DNA of 64,000 bases from Candidatus Bipolaricaulota bacterium (GTDB lineage: Bacteria > Bipolaricaulota > Bipolaricaulia > Bipolaricaulales > Bipolaricaulaceae). Both the position numbers and the translations under genes were made by a program. The notes beneath the pieces are model-generated. The model was not told the origin of the DNA and ran no database searches. It saw nothing but the letters and a program-made list of their open reading frames with translations. How positions within the stretch are numbered: the stretch's first letter is position 1; every line of letters begins with the position of its first letter. Of the stretch, positions 25,780-34,250 are shown in pieces. The stretch spans positions 45,495 through 109,494 of the forward strand of contig CAKZSO010000013.1 in assembly GCA_937921255.1 (NCBI GenBank), given 5' to 3'.

Positions 25780-27231
25780 CTACTCGTTGTGGGGAATCCG
25801 CAGGGTGCTGCCGCCGATGAACTCCCGCACAAGGTGGTCGCCGGGAACGAGGGCGCGGTCGTCCGCCTCCCATAGGGTCAGCCCCACCACGTCCGCAAGC
25901 AGGTTCCCAATCCTCCGATAGCGGATCCGCGCATCGAGGAACGTGTCGTAGGGCGCGATCTCGTCGGGTTTGGGCCAGATCCCATCAGGAAGGAAGAACG
26001 GCTTCAGCAGCGGAAGGTCGAACGGCATCCCCCCGTTCACCACGTGATCGGCGAGGCCCATCAGCGGGATGATCGAGAACAGTTCCCCGCTGCGCACGTA
26101 GTGCCAGTGGAGGAGGGTTCCCAGCGGCGGATGGTTGCGGTACTTGACGTCGCGCAACATCCGCCGCAGGAGTCGCACGTCGGTGAACTGCGTCATCCGC
26201 TCGCTCGTCCCGTCGCCCTCGTAGAGCATGTTCGCCGCCTCGATGTAGAGGTAGAACATCGCCTCCCGGGCGATCCCCGCCGTGAGGGGCGGGTACAGGC
26301 CGTGGAGGCAGTCGAGGAGGAGCAACTGGTCCTTCTTGAGCCGCACCGGCTTCGTCCCGACGTGGCGGCCTTCCTTGAAGCTGTAGATCGGCTTCTCGAT
26401 CGTCTGCCCGTCGAGGAGGGCCCGCAGGTGGCGGTTGATGGCCTGGATGTCGAGGGCCTCCGGGGTTTCGAAGTTGCGATCGTTGAGCCAGTCCGTGGGG
26501 TGCTCGACGAGCGGCCAGAAGTAGTCGTCCAAGTTGAGCATCAGGAACTGGAGGCCCTCGCGCGCGAGGCGCTCGAGGAGCTTGACCGTGGTCGTCGTCT
26601 TGCCCGACGACGACGGCCCGGAAACCCAGATCACACGCAGGTCGTCCCGCTCAGCCCGGGCCAACACCTTGCCCGCCGCCTCGTCCACCGACCGCTCGTA
26701 GCGCTCGGTCGCGGCCTCGACCAACGCCGGAAGCCGCCCCGAGCGCACGATCTCGTTGAGCCCGTCGACGCTGTCGCAGCCGTGTTCGCGGTTCCAGGCC
26801 AACGTCTCCCGGTGGAGCGGCGTGGGGTAGCCGTTCCCGACGAACTCGTCCATCGTGATCGCCCCCGCCCGCACCCAGTGCTTGCCCCACCGCCAGCACT
26901 CGTAGGCGTCGGCCACGGTGACGAACCCGAAGCTCCTCAGGACGTGGATCACCGTGTCCTGGATCTCCTCCACCGTGGGGGGGAAGTTGGCGATCCAGTG
27001 CCGGGGGTCGCGGTTCAAGGTCGCCACCACGACGTCGGCGAGGAAGGTCGCGATGTGCTCGTCGTCCCCACACGCGAACAGCCGGTCGTTCACGCCCGGA
27101 ACGTGATCGAGGGAGAACCCGCCTACCGACCGGACCGCGCGCAGAACGGCGTGGATGATCCGGCCCTGGTCAAATGGGACGAGCGACCGGTCGCGCTTCT
27201 GAACCTTGCGGATCCTGTTTTGCACCGCCAC
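25780..27231 (-). CDS. ATP-cone + uridine-kinase-like P-loop protein
   Basis: Residues about 1-90 form an ATP-cone (RKVQKRDRSLVPFDQGRIIHAVLRAVR), a nucleotide-sensing module best known from ribonucleotide reductase. The centre and C-terminus are an NTP-kinase domain of the uridine kinase/phosphoribulokinase type: Walker A SGPSSSGKTTTTVKLLE, LNLDDYFWP and a long C-terminal part with YIEAANMLYEGDGTSERMTQF. It has 483 residues from GTG 27231, the start I choose because a TATAAT box lies exactly 6 bases upstream; the track start at 27351 has no support. Such fusions occur in several bacteria; substrate unproven (nucleoside likely). Confidence 0.82.
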   Translation of the reverse strand: MAVQNRIRKVQKRDRSLVPFDQGRIIHAVLRAVRSVGGFSLDHVPGVNDRLFACGDDEHIATFLADVVVATLNRDPRHWIANFPPTVEEIQDTVIHVLRSFGFVTVADAYECWRWGKHWVRAGAITMDEFVGNGYPTPLHRETLAWNREHGCDSVDGLNEIVRSGRLPALVEAATERYERSVDEAAGKVLARAERDDLRVIWVSGPSSSGKTTTTVKLLERLAREGLQFLMLNLDDYFWPLVEHPTDWLNDRNFETPEALDIQAINRHLRALLDGQTIEKPIYSFKEGRHVGTKPVRLKKDQLLLLDCLHGLYPPLTAGIAREAMFYLYIEAANMLYEGDGTSERMTQFTDVRLLRRMLRDVKYRNHPPLGTLLHWHYVRSGELFSIIPLMGLADHVVNGGMPFDLPLLKPFFLPDGIWPKPDEIAPYDTFLDARIRYRRIGNLLADVVGLTLWEADDRALVPGDHLVREFIGGSTLRIPHNE

Positions 27232-27237
27232 GCCTGC

Positions 27238-27243
27238 ATTATA
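27238..27243 (-). promoter_or_regulatory. TATAAT -10 box, leaderless spacing (N6)
   Basis: A perfect TATAAT on the minus strand ends 6 bases before the GTG at 27231. This implies a transcript whose first codon is at the 5' end. No SD precedes the GTG. Confidence 0.65.
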
Positions 27244-27354
27244 CCGTTCCCCGTTTTCCGTGATCCGTCCGCCGGGGGGCCCCCGGCGGACGAGGCACCC
27301 CTTGCCCATGATCCCACCGCACACGGCCGCGGCCAACAGCCCACAGACCACGGA

Positions 27355-28518
27355 CTACGAGATGGGCATTTCGTAGACCCGCCACGTCTTGTAGAGGCGC
27401 CCCCCCATTGCCTCGCAGGCCCGCAGGATGAGGTCGTTGTCCTCGAGGAGCATCGACGCCTCGCCAGCCCGATATCCCTTCCCCCACGCAATCGTCAGCA
27501 CCTCGTGGAAGAGGACGGCGTCCACCCCCAGCCGACGGTACGGCGGGCGGATCCCGAAGAACATCAACCGCGCCGTGCGGATGCGCCGCCGCTGGGCGAG
27601 GAGGCGCAGCGCCCGCAGGAGGTCGAGGTCAATCACTCGATTCCACCTTGGTCGGAGGACCACGTTGGGGTCTGGGATCGCCCCGATCATCGCCGCCAGC
27701 TCACCGCCCACGTAGGCGAACCGCACGAGGTCGGGGTCGGCGATCGCCTTCAGGCTTCGGGCAAGGGCCTCCGCCTCCGGCTCCGTGATCGGGAGGAACC
27801 CCCAGTTGTCCGCCCAGGCCTCGTTGTAGACCAGAACAAGCCGCTCTACCTCGTCGCGGAGCCGACCCATGTCGAGGGGGCGGGTCTCGATCCCCCGGCG
27901 ACTGCGCGCCGCCTCAACGATCCGTTCCAGGCGGGGGGCTCGGCCCTCCTTGGGCTGGATCCAGTACGCGTGGTAGTCCTTGATCTTGCCCAAGCCGTAC
28001 CGTTCGAGGAGCTCCCCGTAGTAGGGCGGGTTGTGGGTGAGCTCGACCGTGGGCGGAGTGTCGAACCCGTGGACGAGCACCGCTTGGTGCGACTCGTGGG
28101 TCGCGTTCGAGTACCCGCCCGGGCCACGCATCGCGTCCACCCCGCGCTTGGCGAGCCACGCCCGGGCGCTGTCGAGGAGCCCTTCAGTGACCGCGTAGTC
28201 CCGAACCGACTCGTAGAAACCAAAGAACCCAAGGTTCGTCCGGTGGTACGCGTTGTAGCGGTGGTTCACCGCCGCGGAGACGCGCCCGACGGCCCGAGCG
28301 CCATCCCGGGCCAGGAAGTGGGTGACCTCGGCCGTTCGGTGGTAGGGGTGGGCAGGGGTGAGAAGGCCGATCAGACCGAGGAGGCGGCTTCCGAGGAGGT
28401 CCGCGGTGAGGGGGGGGGTCCAATAGGAATCCCCACGGTGGATCCGCCACGGAACGGCGACGAACTCCCTCAGCCGGCGATCCCCAAGCGGGATCTCCTC
28501 GATCGTGATCCGGGCCAT
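27355..28518 (-). CDS. GNAT-fold (YghO-like) acyltransferase
   Basis: A 387-residue protein similar to large bacterial proteins with a C-terminal GNAT-like fold. The N-terminus has FVAVPWRIHRGDSYWTPPL, and the middle has GPGGYSNATHESHQAVLVHGFDTPPTV and NPPYYGELLERYGLGKIKDYHAYW. The C-terminal acetyltransferase-like part has RTARLMFFGIRPPYRRLGVDAVLF and YRAGEASMLLEDN. Substrate unknown. GATAAT lies 8 bases before the ATG. The gap to the downstream kinase gene (123 bases) has that gene's own promoter. Confidence 0.75.
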   Translation of the reverse strand: MARITIEEIPLGDRRLREFVAVPWRIHRGDSYWTPPLTADLLGSRLLGLIGLLTPAHPYHRTAEVTHFLARDGARAVGRVSAAVNHRYNAYHRTNLGFFGFYESVRDYAVTEGLLDSARAWLAKRGVDAMRGPGGYSNATHESHQAVLVHGFDTPPTVELTHNPPYYGELLERYGLGKIKDYHAYWIQPKEGRAPRLERIVEAARSRRGIETRPLDMGRLRDEVERLVLVYNEAWADNWGFLPITEPEAEALARSLKAIADPDLVRFAYVGGELAAMIGAIPDPNVVLRPRWNRVIDLDLLRALRLLAQRRRIRTARLMFFGIRPPYRRLGVDAVLFHEVLTIAWGKGYRAGEASMLLEDNDLILRACEAMGGRLYKTWRVYEMPIS

Positions 28519-28565
28519 GAACGCCCATTATCCCTCGAGCGCACGGAGGGTGCCGGGGAGCCTCC

Positions 28566-28594
28566 TTGACGCTCGCGGGCCGTCTTTGTATAAC
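28566..28594 (+). promoter_or_regulatory. Strong sigma70-type promoter upstream of tRNA-Ala
   Basis: TTGACG (28566-28571), a 17-base spacer and TATAAC (28589-28594): the best -35/-10 pair in the window. The predicted start is near 28601, leaving about 110 bases before the tRNA. Confidence 0.7.
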
Positions 28595-28600
28595 CCATCA

Positions 28601-28712
28601 TCCGTTCGGGCCTTTTCCCGACCGCGTGAGAGGACACGCGGCACGACCGGGCAGCAGGGGGTGAGGGTTCCCGAACCCTCGACCTGAACCCGCAACGTGT
28701 GACTGTTCTGCC
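28601..28712 (+). ncRNA. Structured leader of tRNA-Ala transcript (possible small RNA)
   Basis: Between the predicted transcription start and the tRNA, two perfect hairpins occur: CCGCGTG/CACGCGG (28622-28641, 6-base loop) and GAGGGTTC/GAACCCTC (28663-28680, 2-base central loop). No open reading frame of note is present. It could be a processed tRNA leader or an independent small RNA; I recognise no known family. Confidence 0.35.
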
Positions 28713-28789
28713 GGGGGCGTAGCTCAGTTTGGGAGAGCACCGGCTTTGCAAGCCGGGGGTCGGCGGTTCGATCCCGCTCGCCTCCACCA
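28713..28789 (+). tRNA. tRNA-Ala (anticodon TGC)
   Basis: A 74-nt body plus encoded CCA. The acceptor stem is GGGGGCG/CGCCTCC (one G-T pair), the D arm AGCTCAGTTTGGGAGAGC, and the anticodon stem CCGGC/GCCGG around TTTGCAA (anticodon TGC). The T arm contains GGTTCGATCCC. Confidence 0.95.
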
Positions 28790-28881
28790 GAAGTAGGGGT
28801 CCAGCCAACCCGGGCCTGATCCAGCTGTCCCGCCACACCGTCCCCCTCGGGGGGGCCCTGCGATGGAACCCTCCGTTCGCG

Positions 28882-29127
28882 TCAGCCCAGGAGAGCGTCG
28901 AGGCGGGCCTTGTCGAACCCAATCACGAACTCGCCGTCCACCTCGATCACCGGAACCCCCTGCTGTCCGGTCTTGCGCACCATCTCCATCGCCGCTTGGT
29001 AGTCCGCCGATACGTCAACCTCGGTGTAGGCGATCCCCTTCCCCTCGAGGTACTTCTTCGCCACACCGCACCACGGGCAGGTGGGGGTACTGTAGACGAT
29101 CACTTCGCGCTCGACTTTCTGGTCCAT
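28882..29127 (-). CDS. Glutaredoxin-family protein
   Basis: An 81-residue thioredoxin-fold reductant: VIVYSTPTCPWCGVAKKYLEGKGIAYTEVDV with a CPWC redox centre, the cis-Pro loop GVPVIEVDGEFVIGFD, and the C-terminal helix. It resembles the NrdH/Grx-like small glutaredoxins. Its 5' end overlaps arsR by 28 bases, so it is translated from the same mRNA and is probably under the ArsR operator. Confidence 0.92.
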   Translation of the reverse strand: MDQKVEREVIVYSTPTCPWCGVAKKYLEGKGIAYTEVDVSADYQAAMEMVRKTGQQGVPVIEVDGEFVIGFDKARLDALLG

Positions 29128-29417
29128 ACTGTTCCCTCCTCGGTCAGTTTCTTTCGGATTCCCGGCGGGAGAAGGCGCTTCACCACCGGGGTCAAGCTCA
29201 AGCAGTGCAGCCGGCCGTTGCGGCTTCGGGCCACAAGTCCTGCGCCTTCCAGGAGCCGCAGGTGGTACGAGAAGGAAGAGCTGCTCATCCCCAAGGCCTG
29301 AGCGATCTGGCCGCAGTGAGAGCCCCGGCGGGCCAGCAGGTAGCTCACAATCCGAACCCGCTCCACGCTTCCCAGGGCGGCAAACGCCTTCGTCAGCTCC
29401 GCGATCTCCTGGTCCAC
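29100..29417 (-). CDS. ArsR-family winged-helix repressor
   Basis: A 105-residue DNA-binding protein: ERVRIVSYLLARRGSHCGQIAQALGMSSSSFSYHLRLLEGAGLVARSRNGRLHCLSL is a canonical ArsR helix-turn-helix and wing. A Cys lies just before the recognition helix (SHCGQIAQ) and another in the wing (LHCLSL), placed suitably for thiol or metal sensing. It is divergent from osmC, with a perfect palindrome between them, and cotranscribed with a glutaredoxin. A redox or thiol-stress repressor is the likely role (inference). Confidence 0.88.
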   Translation of the reverse strand: MDQEIAELTKAFAALGSVERVRIVSYLLARRGSHCGQIAQALGMSSSSFSYHLRLLEGAGLVARSRNGRLHCLSLTPVVKRLLPPGIRKKLTEEGTVWTRKSSAK

Positions 29418-29447
29418 GAAGGAATTCTAGCCCCGCCCGCGATATGT

Positions 29448-29469
29448 TTCAACTGTAGTTGAACAGTTG
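29448..29469. promoter_or_regulatory. Palindromic operator, ArsR/OsmC divergent promoter
   Basis: TTCAACTGTAGTTGAA (29448-29463) is a perfect 6-4-6 palindrome. An overlapping second dyad CAACTG...CAGTTG spans 29450-29469. It lies between arsR and osmC, about 30 bases from each start, as expected for an autorepressing ArsR-type operator. Confidence 0.65.
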
Positions 29470-29489
29470 ATACGAGCTGTGCTGTGAGG

Positions 29490-29495
29490 TACCCT
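29490..29495 (+). promoter_or_regulatory. TACCCT -10 box, leaderless spacing (N6) to osmC
   Basis: TACCCT ends 6 bases before the ATG at 29502, which supports that start over the track start at 29484. Confidence 0.5.
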
Positions 29496-29501
29496 CGGCC
29501 C

Positions 29502-29903
29502 ATGGAAGCCAAGGTGAACTGGGAGAAGGGGATGCGGTTCGTCGGGGCCGGGCCGTCGGGCCACCCCGTGGCGATGGACGCGGCGCTGGAAGTGGGTGGG
29601 GAAAACAGCGCGCCGCGCCCGACCGAACTTCTCCTGTGCGCGCTCGGCGGGTGCACGGGGATGGACGTTGTCTCGATTCTGGAGAAGATGCGTACTCCCG
29701 CCCGGAGCCTGGAGATCCTGATCTCGGCCGAGCGGGCCCCGGAGCACCCCAAAGCGTTCAAAAAGGCGCGGATCCTCTTCCGCGCGGAGGGCGTTCCGGA
29801 GGAGAACCTGCGCAAGGCGGCCCAGCTCTCCCACGAGCGGTACTGCTCGGTGGGAAGCTCGCTCTCGGCCGAGATCACGATCGAGGTCGAAGCCCGGCCC
29901 TAG
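29502..29903 (+). CDS. OsmC/Ohr-family protein
   Basis: A 133-residue member of the OsmC peroxiredoxin-like family, which reduces organic hydroperoxides with two reactive cysteines. Both are visible: LLLCALGGCTGMDVVSIL and RYCSVGSSLS, with the Arg/Glu-containing strand AERAPEHPKAFKKARI between them. The ATG at 29502 is supported by a TAnnnT box 6 bases upstream. Divergent from arsR-glutaredoxin, forming a small thiol/peroxide-stress locus. Its stop lies 7 bases from the convergent acyl-CoA synthetase stop. Confidence 0.88.
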   Translation: MEAKVNWEKGMRFVGAGPSGHPVAMDAALEVGGENSAPRPTELLLCALGGCTGMDVVSILEKMRTPARSLEILISAERAPEHPKAFKKARILFRAEGVPEENLRKAAQLSHERYCSVGSSLSAEITIEVEARP

Positions 29904-29910
29904 GAGGAGC

Positions 29911-31974
29911 TCAGAGCACGGTGACCCGGAGGTCCACGGCCACCACGCGGTCCGGGTAGCAGAGAAGGGGGTTCACGTCGAGCTCCCCGATCTCGGGAAA
30001 GTCAGCGGCGAGGTGGCTCACCCTCTCCACAGCTTCCACCAGGCCCGAGAGGTGGACCGCGGGCCGGCCCCGCGCCCCGGCGAGGAGCGGGAACCCCCGA
30101 ATGCTCCGCACGAGGTCCTCCGCCTCCTGCGAAGCAAGCGGAGCCAGGCCGAACGCCACGTCCTCCAGCACCTCCACGAACACGCCGCCCAGCCCAAACA
30201 TCACGAGCGGCCCGAACGTCGGGTCGCGGACGATCCCCACGATGACCTCCTCTCCCGACGGGAGGAGTTCCTGCACGTACACGCCTGCCCCGTCTCCCGG
30301 TCCGTCGGGAAGGAGTTCTGCCAGTTCCCGGTACGCCGCCCGGACCTTGCTCTGGGAGACGCCGATCCTCACTCCGCCCACGTCGGACTTGTGGACAACC
30401 TCCGGCGCGACGACCTTGAGGACCACCTTTCCCCCGATCTCCCGGGCCAGAGAAACGGCCTCAGCCGAACTACGGGCGAGGCGGCCGCGGGCGATGGGAA
30501 CCCCATAGGCGGCGAGGAGGCCGAGCGACTCCACCCCCAGCGGGGAGCGACCACCCGACAGAACCCTCTGGGCACCCGCCCGATCCACATCGAGCGGGCG
30601 ACGCTCGTGCGGACCCCGTTCGCGGACCTCCTGGTACCGGGCGAGGGTGGCGAGCGCCCGCACCGCGCGGCCCGGCTCGAAGTAGGCGGGGATCCCGGCG
30701 TCGTTGAGCGTCTGCTCCGCCACCTCGCCGAGGTCACCGGCCATGAAGCTCACGGCGACCGGCTTCCCGTGCCGACGGTGGGCCGCGGCGACGGACTCGG
30801 CCAGCTGGGCGAAGGTGAGCACGGGGTGCGGCGCGGTGAGCACAAGCCCCATGTCCACGTGCGGGTCGGCGAGGACCCACTCCACCGCGTCGCGGAACCC
30901 ACCGGCCGTCGCATCGGCGAGGATGTCCACCGGGTTCGCCGTGCTGGCGGCAGACGAGAACCTCTTGGACAGCGATTCCACCGTGGTCGGGGACAGGGCA
31001 GGCACTTCGAGGCCGTCGTCCGCGGCGGCGTCCGCGGCGAGGATCGCCGGCCCGCCGGCGTTGCTCACGATGCCCAACCGCCGCCCGCGGGGCAACGGCT
31101 GCTGGGCAAGGGCGACCGCTTCCTCGAACAGCTCCTCCACCGTGTGGACGCGGATGACGCCGCAGCGACGGAACGCGGCATCGTAGGCGCGGTCGGATCC
31201 GGCCAACGCCCCGGTGTGGGACGAGGCGGCCCGCGCGCCGGCCTCGGTGTGCCCAGCCTTCAGGACAAGCACTGGCTTCTCCCGCGTCAGCTCGCCCGCC
31301 ACGCGCAGGAACTCCGTCCCGTCCTCGACCCCCTCGAGGTAGGCGGCGATGACCGCCGTCTCCGGATCACGGGCCAAGCCAGCAAAGAAGTCGGTCTCCG
31401 AAAGCACGGCCTTGTTCCCGAGGGAGATGAACGCCGAGAACCCGAGCTTCCTCTCCCAGGCCCAGTGGAGCACCCCGCTCCCCAACGCCCCGGACTGGGA
31501 GATGAACGCGATTTTCCCCGGCAACGCCCCCCGCGGGGCGAAGGTCGCGTTGAGCCCAGCGCGGGGCGAGACGAGCCCGAACGCGTTGGGGCCAAGCACG
31601 TTCATCCCGTGTTCAGAGGCGATCCGGACTAGCTCCCGCTCCCGCTCGATCCCCACCCCGCCCGCCTCCTTGAACCCGGCGGTGATGACCACCGCGTTGC
31701 GGATCCCCCTCCGGCCGCAGGCATCGAGGGCGCGGAGGGCATCGTCCGGAGCGACCACGATCACGGCCAGGCTCACCGGCTCAGGCAGCGCGTCCACCGT
31801 CGGAACGCAGGGACGGCCGAGGATCTCGGCGTAGCCGGGGTTCACCGCGTACACCGGGCCGGGGAACGCCGCCACGTTCGAAAAGAGCACGCCGCCGATC
31901 TTGTGAGGGGCAGCCGAGGCCCCGACGACGGCAACCGAGCGAGGGGACAAGAACCCTGAGAGATCACGGTCCAT
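29911..31974 (-). CDS. Acyl-CoA synthetase (ADP-forming), fused alpha-beta
   Basis: Interconverts acyl-CoA + ADP + Pi and acid + CoA + ATP; this energy-conserving step of acetate or branched-acid fermentation is common in archaea and some bacteria. It has 687 residues. The CoA-binding Rossmann domain opens LSPRSVAVVGASAAPHKIGG. The alpha-domain phosphohistidine lies in SSHTGALAGSD (H253). The C-terminal ATP-grasp domain (beta part) contains VVLKVVAPEVVHKSDVGGV and ELDVNPLLCYPDRVVAVD. It starts at ATG 31974. Substrate range (acetate or others) cannot be told. Confidence 0.92.
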   Translation of the reverse strand: MDRDLSGFLSPRSVAVVGASAAPHKIGGVLFSNVAAFPGPVYAVNPGYAEILGRPCVPTVDALPEPVSLAVIVVAPDDALRALDACGRRGIRNAVVITAGFKEAGGVGIERERELVRIASEHGMNVLGPNAFGLVSPRAGLNATFAPRGALPGKIAFISQSGALGSGVLHWAWERKLGFSAFISLGNKAVLSETDFFAGLARDPETAVIAAYLEGVEDGTEFLRVAGELTREKPVLVLKAGHTEAGARAASSHTGALAGSDRAYDAAFRRCGVIRVHTVEELFEEAVALAQQPLPRGRRLGIVSNAGGPAILAADAAADDGLEVPALSPTTVESLSKRFSSAASTANPVDILADATAGGFRDAVEWVLADPHVDMGLVLTAPHPVLTFAQLAESVAAAHRRHGKPVAVSFMAGDLGEVAEQTLNDAGIPAYFEPGRAVRALATLARYQEVRERGPHERRPLDVDRAGAQRVLSGGRSPLGVESLGLLAAYGVPIARGRLARSSAEAVSLAREIGGKVVLKVVAPEVVHKSDVGGVRIGVSQSKVRAAYRELAELLPDGPGDGAGVYVQELLPSGEEVIVGIVRDPTFGPLVMFGLGGVFVEVLEDVAFGLAPLASQEAEDLVRSIRGFPLLAGARGRPAVHLSGLVEAVERVSHLAADFPEIGELDVNPLLCYPDRVVAVDLRVTVL

Positions 31975-32159
31975 GGGCAGGGGGCATGGTAGCGGCCTCC
32001 GCGGGATCTCCACAACCCCTGCACCGACCCTCGACACCGCCCGCCGATAGTGCCCTGTGGTTAAAGGTCACCCGAGAGCGCAACCACCCAAATGCCCCTA
32101 ATGCCCGAGAGGGGCCGAGGAGAACCTCGACCCCTCTCCCTCCTTTGGGTAGGCTAACC

Positions 32160-32855
32160 ATGGACATGAAAACGATCCTCGTCGTGGAAGACGAACGGGA
32201 AATCGCGCGGATGGTACAGACGTACCTGATGCGGGAGGGGTATCGGGTGGAGGTGGCGTTCGCCGGCGAGGACGGGTGGGCGATGTTCAACTCCCTCCAG
32301 CCCGACCTGGTCGTCCTCGACCTCATGCTCCCCGGTATGCACGGGCTCGAGATCGCGCGCCGCATTCGCCAGGAGGCTCGGACCCCGATCATCATGCTCA
32401 CCGCGCGGGCCGAGGAGGCAGATCGGGTGGCCGGCCTGGAGATGGGGGCCGACGACTACGTGACGAAGCCGTTTAGCCTCCGGGAGCTCGCGGCGCGGGT
32501 GCGGGCCGTCCTGCGCCGGACCGAGGGGACCACGACCCCCGAGGTGATCCGGGTCGGCGACCTGACGGTAGACCTGGCATCACGGGAGGTCCGCCTGCGG
32601 GGAGCGGCTCTCGATCTCACGCCGACGGAGTTCGACCTGCTCGCGTTCTTCGCCCGCCACCCCGGGCGCGTGTTCACCCGGCGCGAGCTCCTGGAAGCGC
32701 TCCAGGAGAGGACGTACGCGACGCTTCCCCGCACGGTGGACTCCCACGTGAAGAACCTCCGCCACAAGATCGAGCTCGATCCCGAGGATCCCACGCACAT
32801 CCTCACCGTCCACGGGGTGGGCTACAAGTTCCGCCCCGAGGCCGAAGGGGCGTAG
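32160..32855 (+). CDS. OmpR-family response regulator
   Basis: A 231-residue regulator. The receiver domain (TILVVEDEREIA; phospho-acceptor D54 in VVLDLMLPG; K in DDYVTKPFS) is followed by the winged-helix effector (LTPTEFDLLAFFARHPGRVFTRRELLEAL ... VDSHVKNLRHKIE; HGVGYKF). The second in-frame ATG (32166) is a possible start. A TAGGCT box lies just upstream. The partner histidine kinase starts 3 bases downstream. Target genes unknown. Confidence 0.94.
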   Translation: MDMKTILVVEDEREIARMVQTYLMREGYRVEVAFAGEDGWAMFNSLQPDLVVLDLMLPGMHGLEIARRIRQEARTPIIMLTARAEEADRVAGLEMGADDYVTKPFSLRELAARVRAVLRRTEGTTTPEVIRVGDLTVDLASREVRLRGAALDLTPTEFDLLAFFARHPGRVFTRRELLEALQERTYATLPRTVDSHVKNLRHKIELDPEDPTHILTVHGVGYKFRPEAEGA

Positions 32856-32858
32856 ACG

Positions 32859-34238
32859 GTGTCCTTCCGCTGGAAGCTCACGGGCGCCCTCCTCCTCACC
32901 GCGCTCCTCGCGATCGGCGCCGCGTACTGGCTGACCACGAACGGGGTCCGGGAACGGTTCGACGCGTTTCGCCTGGAGCAGCGCCACTTCGAGGTCGAGA
33001 ACCTCGTCCCGTTCCTGGCCGGGTACTGGCGGGACAACAAGAGCTGGTCTGGACTCGAACTCTACTTTCAGCTCGTGAGCTACGTCCGCCGCGGGACCGA
33101 GGTGTTCCAGCGCCCAATCCTCGACCGGATCATGGTCATCGACACCGAGTACCGGGTCGTGGGCTGCTCGGAGCAAGACCGGATCGGGGAGGGCATAGCC
33201 GCCGACCCCCAGATCCGCGAGATCGTGGAGCACTATGGCATACCGGTCATCGTGGACGAAGTTCAGGTGGCGACGGTGATCCCGCTGGACATCGCCAGCC
33301 TCACCCCGCTTGAGCGGGAGTTCCTATCCTCAGTGCGCCAGTCGGCCCTCATCGCTGGGGGGGTGGCCCTGTTTGCGGCAGCGCTCCTCGCGATCGTCCT
33401 CGTCGTCCAGCTTTCCCGACCGCTGCGGCGTCTGATCCTTGCCACGGCCCGCATCGCGAAGGGGGACCTCGCCTACCGGGTCGACATCCGCACCCGCGAT
33501 GAGATCGGGCGCCTCGGCCAGGCGTTCAACGAGATGACCGCCGCCCTCGAAAGCTCAGAGAAGGCCCGCCAGAACCTTCTCACCGATGTTGCCCACGAGC
33601 TGCGGACGCCCCTGTCCGTGGTGCGGGGGAACCTCGAGGGGATGCTTGACGGGGCGTTCCCCCTCACCCCGGAGGGTTTGGCCCCGGTCTACGACCAAAC
33701 CCTCCACCTCGCGGACCTCGTGGAGGACCTCCGTACCCTGACCCTCGCCGAAGCCGGCCGCCTTCACCTCGTGCGCGAGCCGACCGACATCGGCGAGGTG
33801 GCGCGAACCGTGGTCGAGGGCGTGCGTACGGTCGCGGCCGAGGACGGGATCTCGCTCGAGGTGAAGGCGGAGCCGAACCTGATCTCCCACGTCGATCCCC
33901 GCCGGATCCGCCAGGTCTTGGGCAACCTCCTCGACAACGCGCTGCGCTACTCCCCGCGGGGGGGGACGATCACGGTCACCGTGTCCCGGGCCGGCTCCGA
34001 GGTTGTGACGAGCGTGCGCGACCAGGGTACGGGCGTGGCCCCCGAGGACCTCCCCCACGTGTTCGAGCGGTTCTACCAGGGCGACAAGTCGCGTACCGGT
34101 ACCGGAACGGGACTGGGGCTCGCCATCGCTCGCGAACTGATCCAGGCCTACGGGGGACGGATCTGGGTCGAAAACGACGGCGGGGCCGTGTTCACGTTCA
34201 CCCTGCCCCTCCTTGAACCCCCCTTCCCTGAGATCTAA
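32859..34238 (+). CDS. Membrane sensor histidine kinase
   Basis: 459 residues. There is an N-terminal TM helix (LTGALLLTALLAIGAAYW), an extracytoplasmic sensor of about 140 residues, a second TM (ALIAGGVALFAAALLAIVLVV) and a HAMP domain (LSRPLRRLILATARIAKGDL). HisKA follows with phospho-His H246 in DVAHELRTPL, then HATPase_c with N box NLLDNALRYSP, DQGTGVAPEDL and GTGTGLGLAIAREL. It pairs with the preceding OmpR-type regulator. The sensor domain has no recognised ligand fold. Confidence 0.94.
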   Translation: MSFRWKLTGALLLTALLAIGAAYWLTTNGVRERFDAFRLEQRHFEVENLVPFLAGYWRDNKSWSGLELYFQLVSYVRRGTEVFQRPILDRIMVIDTEYRVVGCSEQDRIGEGIAADPQIREIVEHYGIPVIVDEVQVATVIPLDIASLTPLEREFLSSVRQSALIAGGVALFAAALLAIVLVVQLSRPLRRLILATARIAKGDLAYRVDIRTRDEIGRLGQAFNEMTAALESSEKARQNLLTDVAHELRTPLSVVRGNLEGMLDGAFPLTPEGLAPVYDQTLHLADLVEDLRTLTLAEAGRLHLVREPTDIGEVARTVVEGVRTVAAEDGISLEVKAEPNLISHVDPRRIRQVLGNLLDNALRYSPRGGTITVTVSRAGSEVVTSVRDQGTGVAPEDLPHVFERFYQGDKSRTGTGTGLGLAIARELIQAYGGRIWVENDGGAVFTFTLPLLEPPFPEI

Positions 34239-34250
34239 GATCAGGCTGTC

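Noticed and set aside
26044-28569. An 841-aa plus-strand ORF
   Set aside because: It lies opposite two well-supported minus-strand genes (ATP-cone kinase and GNAT-like), has no family motifs, and is Arg/Pro/His-rich as expected of a GC-rich shadow frame.
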